64,000 bases of DNA, from the NCBI GenBank assembly GCA_028023455.1, contig JAQFVV010012573.1, positions 1,982,815 through 2,046,814 of the forward strand. Reading direction: 5' to 3'. The stretch is from Epiperipatus broadwayi (Eukaryota > Onychophora > Udeonychophora > Euonychophora > Peripatidae). Under the pieces are notes generated by a model. The model did no database searches, was not told the origin of the DNA, and was given only the letters and a program-made list of their open reading frames with translations. The position numbers and the translations under genes are program-made. Below, one piece after another: positions 49,309 through 61,262 of the stretch (position 1 is its first letter; each line of letters begins with the position of its first letter).

Positions 49309-50889
49309 TTAAATTTGTAAATTCCCATATTTTAAATTTTTAATATTTCAATTTTAAAAAAAATAGAGTTCAATAAAATTGAATAGCATCTAAACAAAAG
49401 TGTTTTAAGCAGTATATTTTCCTTTTTGATTGAAATCTTCATTTGTTATCAGTGTCTATGCTATTTGGGAACTTATTTTGAGAAGATTTTTGAATTAATT
49501 AAAAACATCATTTTTTGTGAACTTTATTATGATTCATGATTGTTTTTATACAATAATTGTGTAATATTTTTTTTAAAAAATCAAAAGTATAGATTTTTTT
49601 GTGTTATTTTATGCCTATATGTTTTATTTTAAAAATAAAAGATAATTTTTAACATAATATTAACAAAGAAAAGCATGAACTACTGATTGCATCAGCTTAT
49701 ACATCATTGTGTTAAGATAATTTGAGATATTATAAGAATTTGTAAATAATTTCAATATTTTAAAACAAAATTTGATAGATTTATAAGAGATTAACATATT
49801 TTATTCACATTTTAAAAGCAAATTTCAATTAAAAAAGATATTCATTTTATAAGAGTGACTGCACCCTACCATCCATCAATAATGAAATCATCTATTGCTG
49901 TTATTATAGTCTTATTTTTTCAGTATTTGCAAGGTTCAGATACAAATTTTTAGAACTTTTTAAATTTGTAAATATAAAATACTACCAAAACAAGTTCAAT
50001 TTATTAAATCCTGATATGAGTAAAATCAAAAGTTGAAAGCTTACAAAAAGTCTTACCAGGGGGAGAATTAAATCTGGCAATGTGCAGAAGGGTTAACCTA
50101 CAAACTGATATTTTAAAACACAGATCACGTCACTTGATGAGATCCATGATCTGAAACAAAACATTGTATAATGATAAAATGATTGTTGTTTTTTTACCTA
50201 TGCATTGAAACTGATGACTATTTATTCAATTAGATGCTTATATATAATTTGATCAACCAACTTAATTAAATTAATATTTTTATTGGTCTTTTACAAACTT
50301 AATATTAGAACTCTTCAGACAATATTTTTGGTAGACTTTTTAAGATAAAAGCAGATATTAAAAATACATTTATTTATATACAAATTAAAAATATGTACAT
50401 AAGTAATAAGTTAAACAAATAACGTGTAAGAATTTTTTATAATAGAACTATTGTAATTTACATTTCTCCATAATAATTCTATTTTTAATATAATAATCAA
50501 TCTAAATAAGATTAAAATAAACAACTAATTATGTTTACAATTATTTCATCATCAATGATAGATTGCATTTTTAAATATCTACAAAATTGTAAAATAGATT
50601 TTGATATTATAAAAAACATATAGATTTAAATATATGTGCGTTTACCTACACTTTCGAAGTCAGATTACTTTTTATAAGTTTAGTTTAAAAACAAATATTT
50701 TGTTTTTAATTAGTAATAATAAAAAAAATCGATGTATTCCTTTTTAAAATCGATTGCTCTTTTGTGATATTATTCATTTCTTAATGTCCATATTGCTATT
50801 TTTATTGATTTGTTTTAAAAACACCATATGATTTATTAAATTATTATATTTGTAAGACTTTATATATATTATGTTTTTTTTTTTTCTAA
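49309..50889. other. AT-rich sequence, nothing recognised
   Basis: No coding or RNA feature is visible. Confidence 0.5.
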
Positions 50890-51490
50890 AAGAAAAACGT
50901 AATAACGCGATCACTATCATTACCCGAGACGAATTTGTTACGCGACGAAAGTAGGTCAGACTTGGGGTTATCCACTCATTGAAAATAGGTTTTCAAATAT
51001 ATATATATAAAAGACTTGCAGAATATTTATTCTGTTTAAAATGCAGAGACGGCAAATTATTTATTTATTCCTTATGTATTTCTATTTTGCATAGCATTTA
51101 AAACTTTTTTTTTAATTTTTTAAAAAAGATTTAAATGCAGACTGATATGTGAAGCAATTGGAATTATAAGACTATTGTTCCAGGTATACATTCTATTATT
51201 CCCTCCTTCTTTTCTTGCATTAGCCGTTTTAATTCTTCTTTTACGTTACCTTGCCTTGTTCAAAGAACGATCGGGGCCTCCTGGGGCAGGCCAGGTGTTT
51301 CTCACCTAGGCCAATCCATCAATTTATAACAATGCAGAGCTTGCCCCGTCATTACGGCTGCACTAAATAGCAAGTGGGGATATGAAATCTGCGCTTTTGC
51401 TTTCTTTTCCTTGTTGTAAAGTACTCCACACTGTGGGGTTATGTGACATGGCTCCACGTGACAAAGTTTACGATTCAGTGGCATTGAACA
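50890..51490. other. CpG-containing, GC-richer patch with a GC hairpin
   Basis: 50895-50960 holds a cluster of CpGs (AACGCGATCAC, CCCGAGACGAA, TTACGCGACGAAAG), which is rare elsewhere in the window. 51265-51480 is GC-richer and includes the hairpin GGCC-AGGTG-TTTCT-CACCT-A-GGCC (51288-51311, nine pairs and one bulge). It is not repeated within the window and has no recognisable reading frame. It may be a regulatory region, an untranslated exon or part of an unknown repeat. Confidence 0.35.
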
Positions 51491-53424
51491 TATAATAATG
51501 TGAGTAAAAGCATTTTAAAACTTTTTCGACAATAGCTTAAGAGGCCTCATCTATTCGCAAATCAAGACTTGAAAATGTATATTGAATAATAAGACGCTCG
51601 CACATCTAGAAACAGTTCCAGTGTGTTCCAATATTTAAGTACTTTATTTACAACTACTGATTTTTAAAAAATGTATGCATGAATTCATATAGATGAAGAC
51701 ATACCTATGCATTTATATTTTAAGTGATAGGATGACAGTTAATAATTAATACTGCTACTTTTTTCAAATTTATAAGTTTGAAATAGAGATAATATAAATT
51801 GTCTAATAAAACTATGGAATTTTTTTTTTTAATTTTTATAGATTACATTACTTAATTTTTTTTATATTAAATGTTTATGTATAATATTTTAATTTTCATC
51901 CGTTTATTTTAAAAGTGACTATAAAAAACATTTATTTTATATTTTATTTAATTTTTACAAAATGTTAACTGAGGGTTTACCTAAAATTTTTAATACTAAT
52001 TACCTTCGCCAACTTATATATCGATTCTAATTTTAAATATTATTGTTAATATATATGTCGTATTTATATGTATATAACACCTTTTTATTTTCAGTTTCCG
52101 TGTATGTGTAGCTGTATGTGCATGTATGTATACATTGCTATGAAGATGTGTTAATTTGAAATGCAAGTCAACTTTTCTCTATCTGAAGGAAACTTAAGTT
52201 ATCTAGGCAATGAGATATGACAACCGAGTGCTACCATTTGATCATATAAATAAAAAATAATAAATTGAAAAAATATTAAACTAATTTAATCAGTTTTTTT
52301 TTTTTTAAAAAAAAAAAATCAGAATAAATAATATGCACCACTGAGTTATTAAAAAAAAAAAAAAGCAAAAAAAAAAAAAAAAAATTAATAGCGAAAATGG
52401 TTAAAATATATTTAAAAATCATTAATACAATTTTTAAATAAATAACAAAAATAAAAAATGAAAGAATATTTTAATCAAAAAATATAATTAAATGTTTATT
52501 ATTGCCAATATTTTTTTTATCTTTCCTCTTTGGAAGACCTGAAGAAGACATATTTGCTGATTGAAACATAAATGAAGATTTTTTTTTGGTTTATTTGAAA
52601 TTTCTACTTCTTATTTAGATATGTGCAACCTAAACAGTTTAGCTTCATGCTAAGAGATATTGGTTAAAAAGTTAAAGCAACTTGGTGTAAATCTTCAGTT
52701 GAGATAAATCAAGAAAAAAACATAGATTGACCAATTAAATGAAATAATCAATCTGCCCATCTGCCATTTTAGTTTTTAATTACTATTTTAACTTTGGAAA
52801 AACTTGTGATGTTATCTGGAAATGGAATTTGGGTAAAATTTTAGAAATTTATTCAGATAAGTGAAGATTCCAATTAATCATATGAATTTTTTAAATAGCC
52901 AGTCTATTGAGAATTTAGCTAATAATTCAATTATTTATCAATAAAATAGGTGTATAATTATTAGGAAATAAATTTTAAAATAATATTTTAAAAACAAAAA
53001 CTTTCATCAATCACACTTGATAGCAATTTCCATATATTTCTCTTCATGGTAGCACTAAAGAACTTATTGCTCTGCTGTGAATTATTTGTCTGCTCTTTCA
53101 AATTTATATGGAAAAAAAAATTAAAATGAGAATTTTGCAATTAAAATAACTTTTGTGGGAAAATGACATAATTAAAAAAAACGACTGTTTGAAGAGAAAT
53201 TTGTAAAGTGAAAACAACTTGAATCTTCAGCAAAAAAAGAAGAAGAAGAAGAAACAATGGAAAGTATTAATAGTTTTGAAAAATTTTAGTTGGCTAAGTA
53301 GATTTAAAAATATTGAGATGGAAAAAAATAATAATAAAATATTAATTTAAAAAAATAATAAAAGAAAAAGAATTAGATGAGTTTTCAAGAGGAAAAATAA
53401 CTATACTGGCAGATAACATATATA
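51491..53424. other. AT-rich sequence with poly-A and poly-T runs
   Basis: Long A and T homopolymers cluster at 52295-52385. No coding or RNA feature is visible. Confidence 0.5.
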
Positions 53425-53499
53425 TTTAGAAAGAAGATGGCTCATACTGCAATGATAGCATATTCACTAACAATACTCACAAACCACTAAACATCACAT

Positions 53500-53645
53500 G
53501 ATCACCTTCTCTATTGGATGAGTTGGCACTAGATAGGGATTTTATACACAAGCCTTTCTGGCATACATTGATTACTCTGGTTAGCACAGGGTGGCACTAC
53601 TGTATGGAGAGTTTTGCCTTTGTTTAATACAAATTAAGTTTCCAT
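53500..53645 (+). repeat. HH3 repeat fragment, single arm
   Basis: AGATAGGGATTTTATACACA, TTGATTACTCTGG and CACTACTGTATGGAGAG match, in order, the outer part of the HH3 foldback arms (62650-62745 in reverse and 63370-63475). The hammerhead segment lies just outside the conserved part and is not present. Confidence 0.7.
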
Positions 53646-54779
53646 TTTATCTGGATAAAATTGAGAAACATAAAAGTGTTTCTAACTTTCAGTATAACTT
53701 ATGATTTACCTTTGAGATAGATGGCCTATAACTAATTAAATATCCATAACATATTGAAAAATAAATAGGTATCTAGTCATTGTTAGCTCAATCACAATGA
53801 AAATTGCACAAAGGTTCACTATCTGACAAATGATAAGCCTTGCTAGAAATTTCTTTCCTTTTACAGATTCTTTTGGAGAAAGAGAGAGAGAGAGAGAGAG
53901 AGAAGGTAATATTGAAACATTGAGACTTTAATCATTAAGTAGATGAATTCAAAGAAATTATTTGGATTATAAATTCCTATAGCTTTATACTTGAACTCAC
54001 TTGATGATTATTTACACAAATTGATTTAAAATGTACTAGCATGTGTGATTGCAGCAAATTTATATAATTGAAAACTAAAAAATGATTATAATACCAGTAT
54101 ATCTAAAAATTGACTTTACTAGCTTCCCATAATCAGTATTTGGAGTGACAATTCAGTTGAATGCTTGTTTTTATCTGATTTTCTCACACATACAGAAATA
54201 AGAGTTAAACAAAAGTTTAAAGGTTTTTCTTGATTTAGTTCTTAAAATTTGTTAATGACAATTATGTGATGTTTTGATATTTGTCATTTTTATATCTTTC
54301 TTGTCAACACAATATTTATATTTAAAAAATATGTTTTCTGAAGTATCTTTAACATAATTTTTAATATTGTACTTGTATTGATAATATTATGTAATTTCAA
54401 GAAATTACATCATGAAAAATGGATTATTTCTTATCTTTATTAACCATTTTTTACATTTATATATTATTTGATACTATTATAACATTGATGTATCTGAATT
54501 GGGATAATCCATCTACTAGATATTATTATAGGAAAAACTCACTATCATCAACTATTCCAAATGAGTATGGCCATGTGACAAAAAGCTACTCTTGAGATGA
54601 ATTTTGCAATGACTGTATAAACTAATTTTTGAACCACAATTATGTTGACATATAGAATATGCTTATTCATGTTTCTAATTATTTGATATTTTGCAAGACT
54701 ATCTTTAAAATTTTTCTGCATAAAACTTTTATTTCTACAATAAAAGAAACTAATCTATTAAAAATAATATATATTCATA
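53646..54779. other. AT-rich sequence with a GA run
   Basis: A (GA)n microsatellite lies at 53879-53903. Nothing else was recognised. Confidence 0.5.
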
Positions 54780-55075
54780 TATATTTAGAAGGGATTTGAA
54801 TTCAGATTTTTAAGCTCTCTACAACTATCCACTCCATCTTATAGAATTGATACATATGACCATGTACATGTGAAAAAGATAAATGATTTCAAATATCTGT
54901 ATTTCATGCTGAACCAACACTCATCATTTGGTCCAGATCATCATATCCTCCACACATATATAATCAGTAGTTAGTTTACATTAAGATAGCAAATCTTCAA
55001 ATTTTTCACCCTCCAACTCTTTGGCCATCCATATCATTGAAAATGTGATGATAGAAAGCTGCGCTATAATCTGAT
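54780..55075 (-). repeat. HH1 repeat, single partial unit (minus)
   Basis: It contains the tRNA-like end (GGGATTTGAATTC, 54788) and a hammerhead relic (about 54895-54950, core ATGATGA, GAAA intact, stem II GTGTT/AGCAT with G-U). The block with CCATCCATATCATTGAAAAT is also present. It abuts the truncated end of a Penelope-like element. Confidence 0.75.
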
Positions 55076-55139
55076 TGTGAGTAAATATCATTTATGGCTA
55101 TCTTTTCAACTGATTATTAAAGCCAGATTTTTTTAATAA

Positions 55140-56860
55140 TTAGTTTGTGCTCTTGCAATCACTTTTCAATGGGGGTGACTGGTCACATCAATATACATCC
55201 CTCCACATTCACATGGTATTTCAAAGATGCAATTTTTGCCTTTCAGTATTTCAAGTTTAGGCTTTGTAGACATTAAAATTCCTCATAGTGTGGTATGGCT
55301 CTAGAAAGCTGTTTTTATGTTATGCTGATTGCAGATTTTTCTTAATTTGTCTGCTATTTTTGGTATATATGGATGCACTACAGTAACAATAATTGTTTTT
55401 TTTTGGATGGTCCTTTTTGTTTTCTTAATAACAACTGATAGATAACCATTTTTTGAAAGAGTTTGTTTATTATAGATCTTTTCATTTTTCAAATCACTGG
55501 TTTCTGAACAAACATCTTTTGTTCTGCTCCATAATGATAGTATACTTTCTGTATAATTAGATGTATAGGCTAAGTATTTTTCTGTATGTGTGGATTTTCT
55601 GTATTTTGATTTTGCCATGAGATAGTCTTGTCATAAGAACATCTAAGAATGCCATTTTTTGCTCTTATTCTGATTCTATTGTAAATTTAATTGCAGGGAA
55701 TATGTTTTTGATGTATTTTCAGAAAGTTTGTAATGTGACCATACAACCAATCAATCATCTACATAGCAAAGTCAAACTTTAGTTTTTCCATGTAAGTATT
55801 GCTAATCAGGGATGACAATGCTTAGCCCATAACAATTCCTTGATTTTGTTGGAGGAATTCTGTGTTGTATTGAAAGTAGATTGTTTTTATGCAGAATGTT
55901 AATAGTTCCATTATTCCTTCAATAGGAAGACTTGTTCTGGTTTGTAAACTACTGTCACTATTTAATGTTTTCTTTACAAGAGACAATGCTTCTTCACATA
56001 ATACATTTGTGAATAAACTTTCCATGTAAAAGCTTATCAGTAAATCAGACATTTCAATTTTCATGTTCTTGATTAATTCTATAAAGTGTCAAGAATCCCT
56101 GACAAAGGAGTGAATTTTGTCTGCTAAAAGACTAAGAACATTGAGAAGAAATATTGACAAATTTTGGCAAGGTGAATTTTTAGAACTAATAATAGATCTT
56201 AACGGAACATGGTGTTTAAGGATTTTAGATAGATCATGAAGATGAGGAACTTTTTTCTAAAAAATGATAGTTTACTTTTTTCAGAAACATTGAAATTACT
56301 TCTGATGCTTTCTGAATAATGCTTGTGACTTTGTTTCTGTACTCAGTTTTAGACTTTTTGCCTCTTTTCTGTATTGGTCAGCTGCGGGAGTTCTTGTGTT
56401 TTGTTGTCAAAATCAGTTGTATTCATTACAACTGTTGCATTGCCTTTGTCATCAGGAAAAATAATTATAGATTTATATATGTTGAGAGATTTAATTACTT
56501 TCTTCTCATTATAAAATATGTTTGACTTTAATTTTTTTTGCTTCTCAAGTTTTTTATTCTCCATTGTAATTCTGCTTCTTATTCTAATGCCAATTTTTGA
56601 GTGATGTCCTCAGTGACAGCCATTATATCTGATAAAGGAATGTAAAATGGTTTTATGGCAAATATTTAGAACAGATAAAGATGGCACACTGCTTGTTAGA
56701 TTATGACTTTTGATATGTCCATATGGGCTTGCAAGTTTTTTCTTTTGACATTTTTTTATTTTTCTATGTACTGTGGAATATGATTTTCTGACTACGTGAG
56801 AAACTTTTATAAAGTCTTCATCAGTAAATTTATTTTTTACAAACATTCTATATTATTAAT
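55140..56860 (-). pseudogene. Penelope-like element, RT to partial GIY-YIG (PLE1)
   Basis: On the minus strand, in order: an N-terminal block (FVKNKFTDEDFIKVSHVVRK, 56846-56610); FPDDKGNATVVMNTTDFDNK (56450); SDLLISFYMESLFTNVLCEE (56058, the 'SFDVVSLFTNVP' motif with the first catalytic aspartate lost); LPIEGIMELLTFC; NQGIVMG ('GxAMGSPLS'); a YVDD-like TATGTAGATGATTGA near 55760 with a stop straight after; KSKYRKSTHTEKYLAY; KNEKIYNKQTLSKNGYL; and IADKLRKICNQHNIKTAF. It ends in CIFEIPCECGGMYIDVTSH, the start of a GIY-YIG-type endonuclease. Many frame breaks. RT motifs plus a GIY-YIG domain define the Penelope group. Confidence 0.85.
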
Positions 56861-57479
56861 GAAATGCAGGATTTGATACCTGGAAAACCTTTGACATTTA
56901 TTTTTTCTTTTAATACAGCTTCATTGTATCTCTGAATAATTTCTCAGCTCTCTGGGAGTAAATTGGAGATTTTCATCACAAACACTTAAAAACAATTCCT
57001 TCAGATTTACAATTTCATAAGAAAGTTAAATGATTTTCTACTTTGGCCAGCTTTAGACATAATTTTTTATAATGTCTAAAGTTTAATATAATATTGGGTC
57101 CATATTGAATACTTAGTGTTTTTTCATGAAGGTTTGTGATTATGATATTTTAGTTGTATTTATATATTGAACTATTTTTAATCATGTAATATTAAGTATT
57201 GAATGTCTTTAGAAAAAATTAACTCCTTTTAATTATTGCAATTGCATTCAACTATTAATATAATAAATTGTTTTTCTATTCACCAATAAAAATTGTAATT
57301 ATTTATAAAGAGATTAATACATGCACAATGTTTTAAAAGGTATTATTATTCTTTTTTTGGGTGTTGCTGGCTTTATTAGTGACAGTAGTCAAAGCTGGAC
57401 CCTTATAATCTTGAATATTGAATATTAAGGTAATGATCTAATCAACTGAGCCATCCTGCAAAGGTAACATGTAATAGAA
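56861..57479. other. AT-rich sequence between two PLE fragments
   Basis: It may contain the decayed 5' part of PLE1 (to about 57060) but has no motif that I can name. Confidence 0.35.
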
Positions 57480-58060
57480 ATTTCATATACTTATCTTAGA
57501 ACTTTATCCTGATTTCTTCACTTTTTTCTAAAAGCAAAGTTGATTAGTGATTTCCAGACATTATATATAGTCACACTAGGTTGACTTGTGAGATTATTCA
57601 TGATTATCATGTGAGCAGCTTCTTCGAACTTTCTTCTCTGTATTTTTTTCCTCTCTATTTAATATTTTTGTAATTTTCCAATTGAACAGTTGTTCAGTGG
57701 TACATACATGTTCTGTTACCTTAGACACATTTGTTTTCTTTCTCCTAATCATCAATTTGTGCTCTTGCAATCACTTTTCAATATATATTCTTTCACATTC
57801 ACATGGTATTTTATAGATGCAGATTTTGCTTTTCAGCATTTCAAGTTTAGGCTTTGTAGACATTAGAATTTCGTGTATTGTGGTATGGCTCTGAAAAGCT
57901 GTTCTGATATCATAATGATTGCAGATTTTCCTAAATTTGTTTGCAATTATTGATATGTATGGGTATACTACAATACCAATAATTGTTTTTTTTTTTCTGT
58001 TGATGGTTTTTTTAAATCTATTTAAGATTTTCTTAATAAGAGATCCACAGATAATTTTTT
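57480..58060 (-). pseudogene. Penelope-like element 3' fragment (PLE2)
   Basis: Close kin of PLE1. VVYPYISIIANKFRKICNHY and DIRTAFQSHTTIHEILMSTK are followed by CIYKIPCECERIYIEK, the first half of the GIY-YIG domain. The next motif (the arginine helix, usually R-hydrophobic-x-E-H) is visible as LQEHKLMIRRKK after a deletion of about ten codons. The C-terminus follows in broken frames (VTEHVCTTEQLFNW). Palm motifs are absent. It meets PLE3 head to head at about 58060. Confidence 0.8.
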
Positions 58061-58617
58061 TTTTTAATGATAACATTGTTGCATCTTTTGAAGGTCAATA
58101 TTATAAAATGAACAAAGGTTGGCCTATGGGATTGCCTGTAGTTGCACAAGTTTGCAATTTCATTTTATCTACATATGAGAGTAGTATTTTAAATATGTGT
58201 ATTTTTGGAAATATTAAAATTTACAAAAGATATGTAGATGATGTTTTTGTCTGTGGAAACACTAATAGTATAAATTTGCTTATAGAGGAATTAAATAAGT
58301 TGAATGGCTTAAAATGGACTATTGAAAAAGAACAGGACCATAAGATTAACTATTTAGATTTAAGGATCACAAGAGATAACAGTATATTAAATTATAAACT
58401 AATAATTAAGCCATTGCAAAAAAGAGGATATATAAATTGTAAATCAAAAGTACCAATGATGCATAAGATGGCAAGTTTTAAATCTTTTTTGTTTCAGAAT
58501 GAAAAATTATGTCGTTACCAAAGTGATAAATTGAAAAATATTGAGATATTTGCCAAGGAATTGCTTGATGTTGGTTATAAAATGGAACAAATAAACAATA
58601 CTTTAAGTCAATTTTAA
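58061..58617 (+). pseudogene. Penelope-like element RT (PLE3), 5'-truncated
   Basis: A clean open stretch encodes FEGQYYKMNKGWPMGLPVVA, where the palm motif 'GLPMGSPLSP' is recognisable. It continues with YKRYVDDVFVCGN, with both catalytic aspartates, then HKINYLDLRITR, LNYKLIIKPLQKRGYINCKS and NEKLCRYQSDKLKNIEIFAK. This is the palm and thumb of a Penelope-like RT. It is a different lineage from PLE1/PLE2. The fingers and N-terminus are missing. A stop occurs at 58615, and the reading frame resumes beyond a short decayed zone. Confidence 0.88.
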
Positions 58618-59152
58618 AAAAAATATTATAATTTAAAAGAAACGAAGATTAATAATAAGAAATGGATATCTATCCCATTTATTTCAAATCCACAAGTAAA
58701 ATTTTTTAAGGATTTATATAAGAATGTATTTAATGTTTCATTCTACGTTCCAAACAATATTAATAAATTAGTTAATAATTCTAAGGATGTCATATCTGTC
58801 AAGCAAAAAAAGTAATGTCATATATCAAATTTTTTGTGATTGTATGCTATCATATATAGGTGAATCTAGGTGCAGCATTGATAAAAGATTGAAGGAACAT
58901 GAATTGTTATATAAACTTGTAAAAAATAAAAATAATGGTGATTTAATATCTTCTTCAGTTTTCTTCGATCATGAAAAAACATGTAAATATAAATTTAAAT
59001 TTAATTTTGAAAATGTTAAAATTCTTCACAAAGAGAGAAACCATAATAAAAGAAAAATTAAAGAGGCGATTTTTATAAACAGGAATAAAACGCATTTAAT
59101 AAATCGACAAGCTTCTAACATTAAAATACGAGATTCGTGGAATTTGAATTGA
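58618..59152 (+). pseudogene. GIY-YIG endonuclease of PLE3
   Basis: After the stop, SIPFISNPQVKFFKDLYKNV and VPNNINKLVNNSKDVIS form the linker. A one-base shift near 58790 then opens a frame of 121 codons with SNVIYQIFCDCMLSYIGESR, the GIY-YIG signature in its Penelope form, followed by SIDKRLKEHELL (arginine helix and histidine). Later come SSVFFDHEKTCKYKF and the glutamate helix KRKIKEAIFINRNKTHLINR. The domain is complete at its end (stop at 59152). It nicks DNA in intact elements; the cysteine-bearing linker (CDC) is typical of Penelope-like endonucleases. Confidence 0.88.
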
Positions 59153-59649
59153 TGACGTTTGCTTCCGCTTTTAATTTTTTGAATTTAATGGCAGTTGAGG
59201 CAGGTTAGAAAGTAACCGAAAGTACTTCTGTGGATTTAAAGTTTATTTGTAATTGTTTGTAAACCGTTAAAAATATTATTTCAATTATAATCACAATATT
59301 GATTTTAATTAATGGATATTTTATTTATTTTACATATATATATATATATATATCCTCATTAAAAGACAATTGGTTCTGTCTCCAACTGACAGAAGCATCA
59401 TTTCTGATCAATGCATATGTTACATAGCAACATTGTATATGTATGCACCACAAAAATTTGAGGGCACTAGCATTTGGATTATGGTTATAACTTAAAATAT
59501 GATGTGTTTCATAATTTTATAAAAAATCCATAATGAAATTGTGCACTAACACTTATTTTAAATTGGAGAAAACTATTATTTAAATGTTTTATATGAATCC
59601 AAATGTATGGCAGTAAAACATAGCATAGTAATAGTTTTTAAGTGTTTTA
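59153..59649. other. AT-rich spacer with a TA tract
   Basis: TA microsatellite at 59334-59353; otherwise nothing is recognised. Confidence 0.5.
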
Positions 59650-60535
59650 TAAGATTTTGTGATGACAAAAAGCATTAATGATGATCATATGAGTATGTCT
59701 AGGTGGATTAAAAATAATTGGAAACAAAGAATCATACAAAAATTGCCAAACTTTCTTGAAATGGTTTCTTGGTATCTATTAGTGTCATTGAGGAATTGGA
59801 TGGTATTCCCAAAATATTATCTATTACAGTTTAATTGAAAATTTAGAAAACTGAAATGTATGGCTTCACTCTCACTGTCAACAATTGACCAAAAAGTCAT
59901 CAAAGAAGAGCAAATGCAGAAACTCCAGAATTTTATCAAATACTATAATGGATGATGAGATGTAATGCTTCTAATATGAGCCATAATCCAAGTTCCAGAG
60001 TATGAATGGAAATAATTGGAGACAATAAACATAAAAAATTGTGAATCACAAAAAAGCAAAATCAAAACATTATTCACTGTTTTTTTTGTTTTAAAGGTGT
60101 TATTCACAGCAAAAACATTTCTGAAAATTAAACAGAAAATGTTAACTACTATTTAGAAGTTTTGAATCATTTGGGGCAATTTTTTGTACATGTTATTTGA
60201 AAACTGTAATCAAAGCTCTTGAATCATTGTTGCACAATAACACCTTAATCAATAGGGCTAAAATTGTGTGTAAGTTTTTGAACAAAAGATCACTGTTGTG
60301 CTTGAATATTTGCTCTATTTTCTTGATTTAGTCCCCAACAGACTCTTGGATATTTCCTAAATTAAAACTGGCTATGAAGGGAACATCAATTCAGTACATC
60401 CAGAATCTTGAAACAAAGCTTTTGAAGATGATTTCAGTGAAGGATTTCAAAAGTTCTCCCACATAGTTTATGTATATTTCCAGCAGTGAAATGTATGGAG
60501 TCATAAAAAGTTTATTTTGAATAATTGTTATTTTA
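59650..60535 (+). pseudogene. Mariner-type transposase relic
   Basis: Scattered frames give, in order, motifs of the metazoan mariner transposase group. SMSRWIKNNWKQR is a helix-turn-helix remnant. Then come LHSHCQQLTKKSSKKSKCRN and DDEMXCFXYEPXSKFQSMNG (the 'GDESWCFxYDPETKxQS' catalytic motif; 59950-60005). Next are HKKAKSKHYSLFF, FKGVIHSKNISENK ('FFDxKGIIHxEFVPxGQ'), DSWIFPKLKLAMKGTSIQ ('DFFLFPKLKxxLKG', 60345-60395) and ISVKDFKSS. The order and spacing match the family, but stops and shifts are dense. Terminal inverted repeats were not identified. Confidence 0.75.
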
Positions 60536-60554
60536 CTAGCACACACTGTGTTTT

Positions 60555-60740
60555 ATAGAGAATTGAATTCAGACTTTCAAACTCCCCAAAGCTATACAAT
60601 TCATCTTATACCATTGATAAATCATTTGTCTTTTCCACATGTCTTACTTATATAAGATTGAATGAATATCTGTGGGGAGTTTGAAAGTCTGAATTCAATT
60701 TCTTTATAATTACATTAAGTTTAGTATAGACAACATACAT
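60555..60740. repeat. Inverted pair of HH1 tRNA-like ends
   Basis: AGAGAATTGAATTCAGACTT and TTCAAACTCCCCA (60557-60590) are mirrored by TGGGGAGTTTGAAAGTCTGA (60673-60692) and AATTCAATTTCTTTATAAT. Two HH1 3' ends thus face each other around about 60635, each without its hammerhead. Confidence 0.75.
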
Positions 60741-61049
60741 TTATTTAAATATTATATAGTGTCAAAGTTCCTCCTTTACTTCTTTTGATCATCTAGGGTA
60801 CCACTAGGCCACTGTCACCCAGAAAATTTAGTTTACGGTGATTAAAAAGTTAATGATAATGACAAATGCTACTATCTAGACTCAGGGAGAGGAAGAGATT
60901 TTAAACATTGTTCAGACTATTGAGGAAAGGATAGAAAGACAAACATCAGCCAAAAACAAATACAATTATTAGTATTTTAAAGTTTATTAATTTAAAAAAA
61001 CATGTTAGTCAAACATGATATAAAAGTTTGATTTTCTATACAAAATTTA
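60741..61049. other. AT-rich spacer
   Basis: Nothing is recognised here. Confidence 0.45.
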
Positions 61050-61262
61050 CTGTAAATATGAGATGTGAATTCAGATTTACAAATCCCCCCACAGCTATCC
61101 AATTCACCTTATACAACTGATAAACATGATTATATGCATGTAAAAAAGTTAATCTTTAATATATGTATTTTATGCTTAACCAGCATTCATCAATTAGTCC
61201 AGATCACCATCTGTCACACATATATACAATCAGTGTTTAGTTTATAGCAAATCTTCAAACTT
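61050..61262 (-). repeat. HH1 repeat, partial unit (minus)
   Basis: The tRNA-like end (GTGAATTCAGATTTAC) and a hammerhead relic (61140-61215, core TTGATGA, AAAA instead of GAAA) are followed by the AATCAGTGTTTAGTTTA block. Stem II reads ATGCT/AGCAT, all Watson-Crick, where other copies have a G-U pair. This supports selection on the helix in the past. Confidence 0.7.

Noticed and set aside
50205-50230. CTGATGA motif as a further hammerhead
   Set aside because: No GAAA follows at a suitable distance and no stem II or stem I can be formed.
55810-59152. Search for a hammerhead in or next to the PLE fragments
   Set aside because: No CTGANGA with a following GAAA and foldable helices was seen on either strand; the terminal repeats of these PLEs are missing or decayed.
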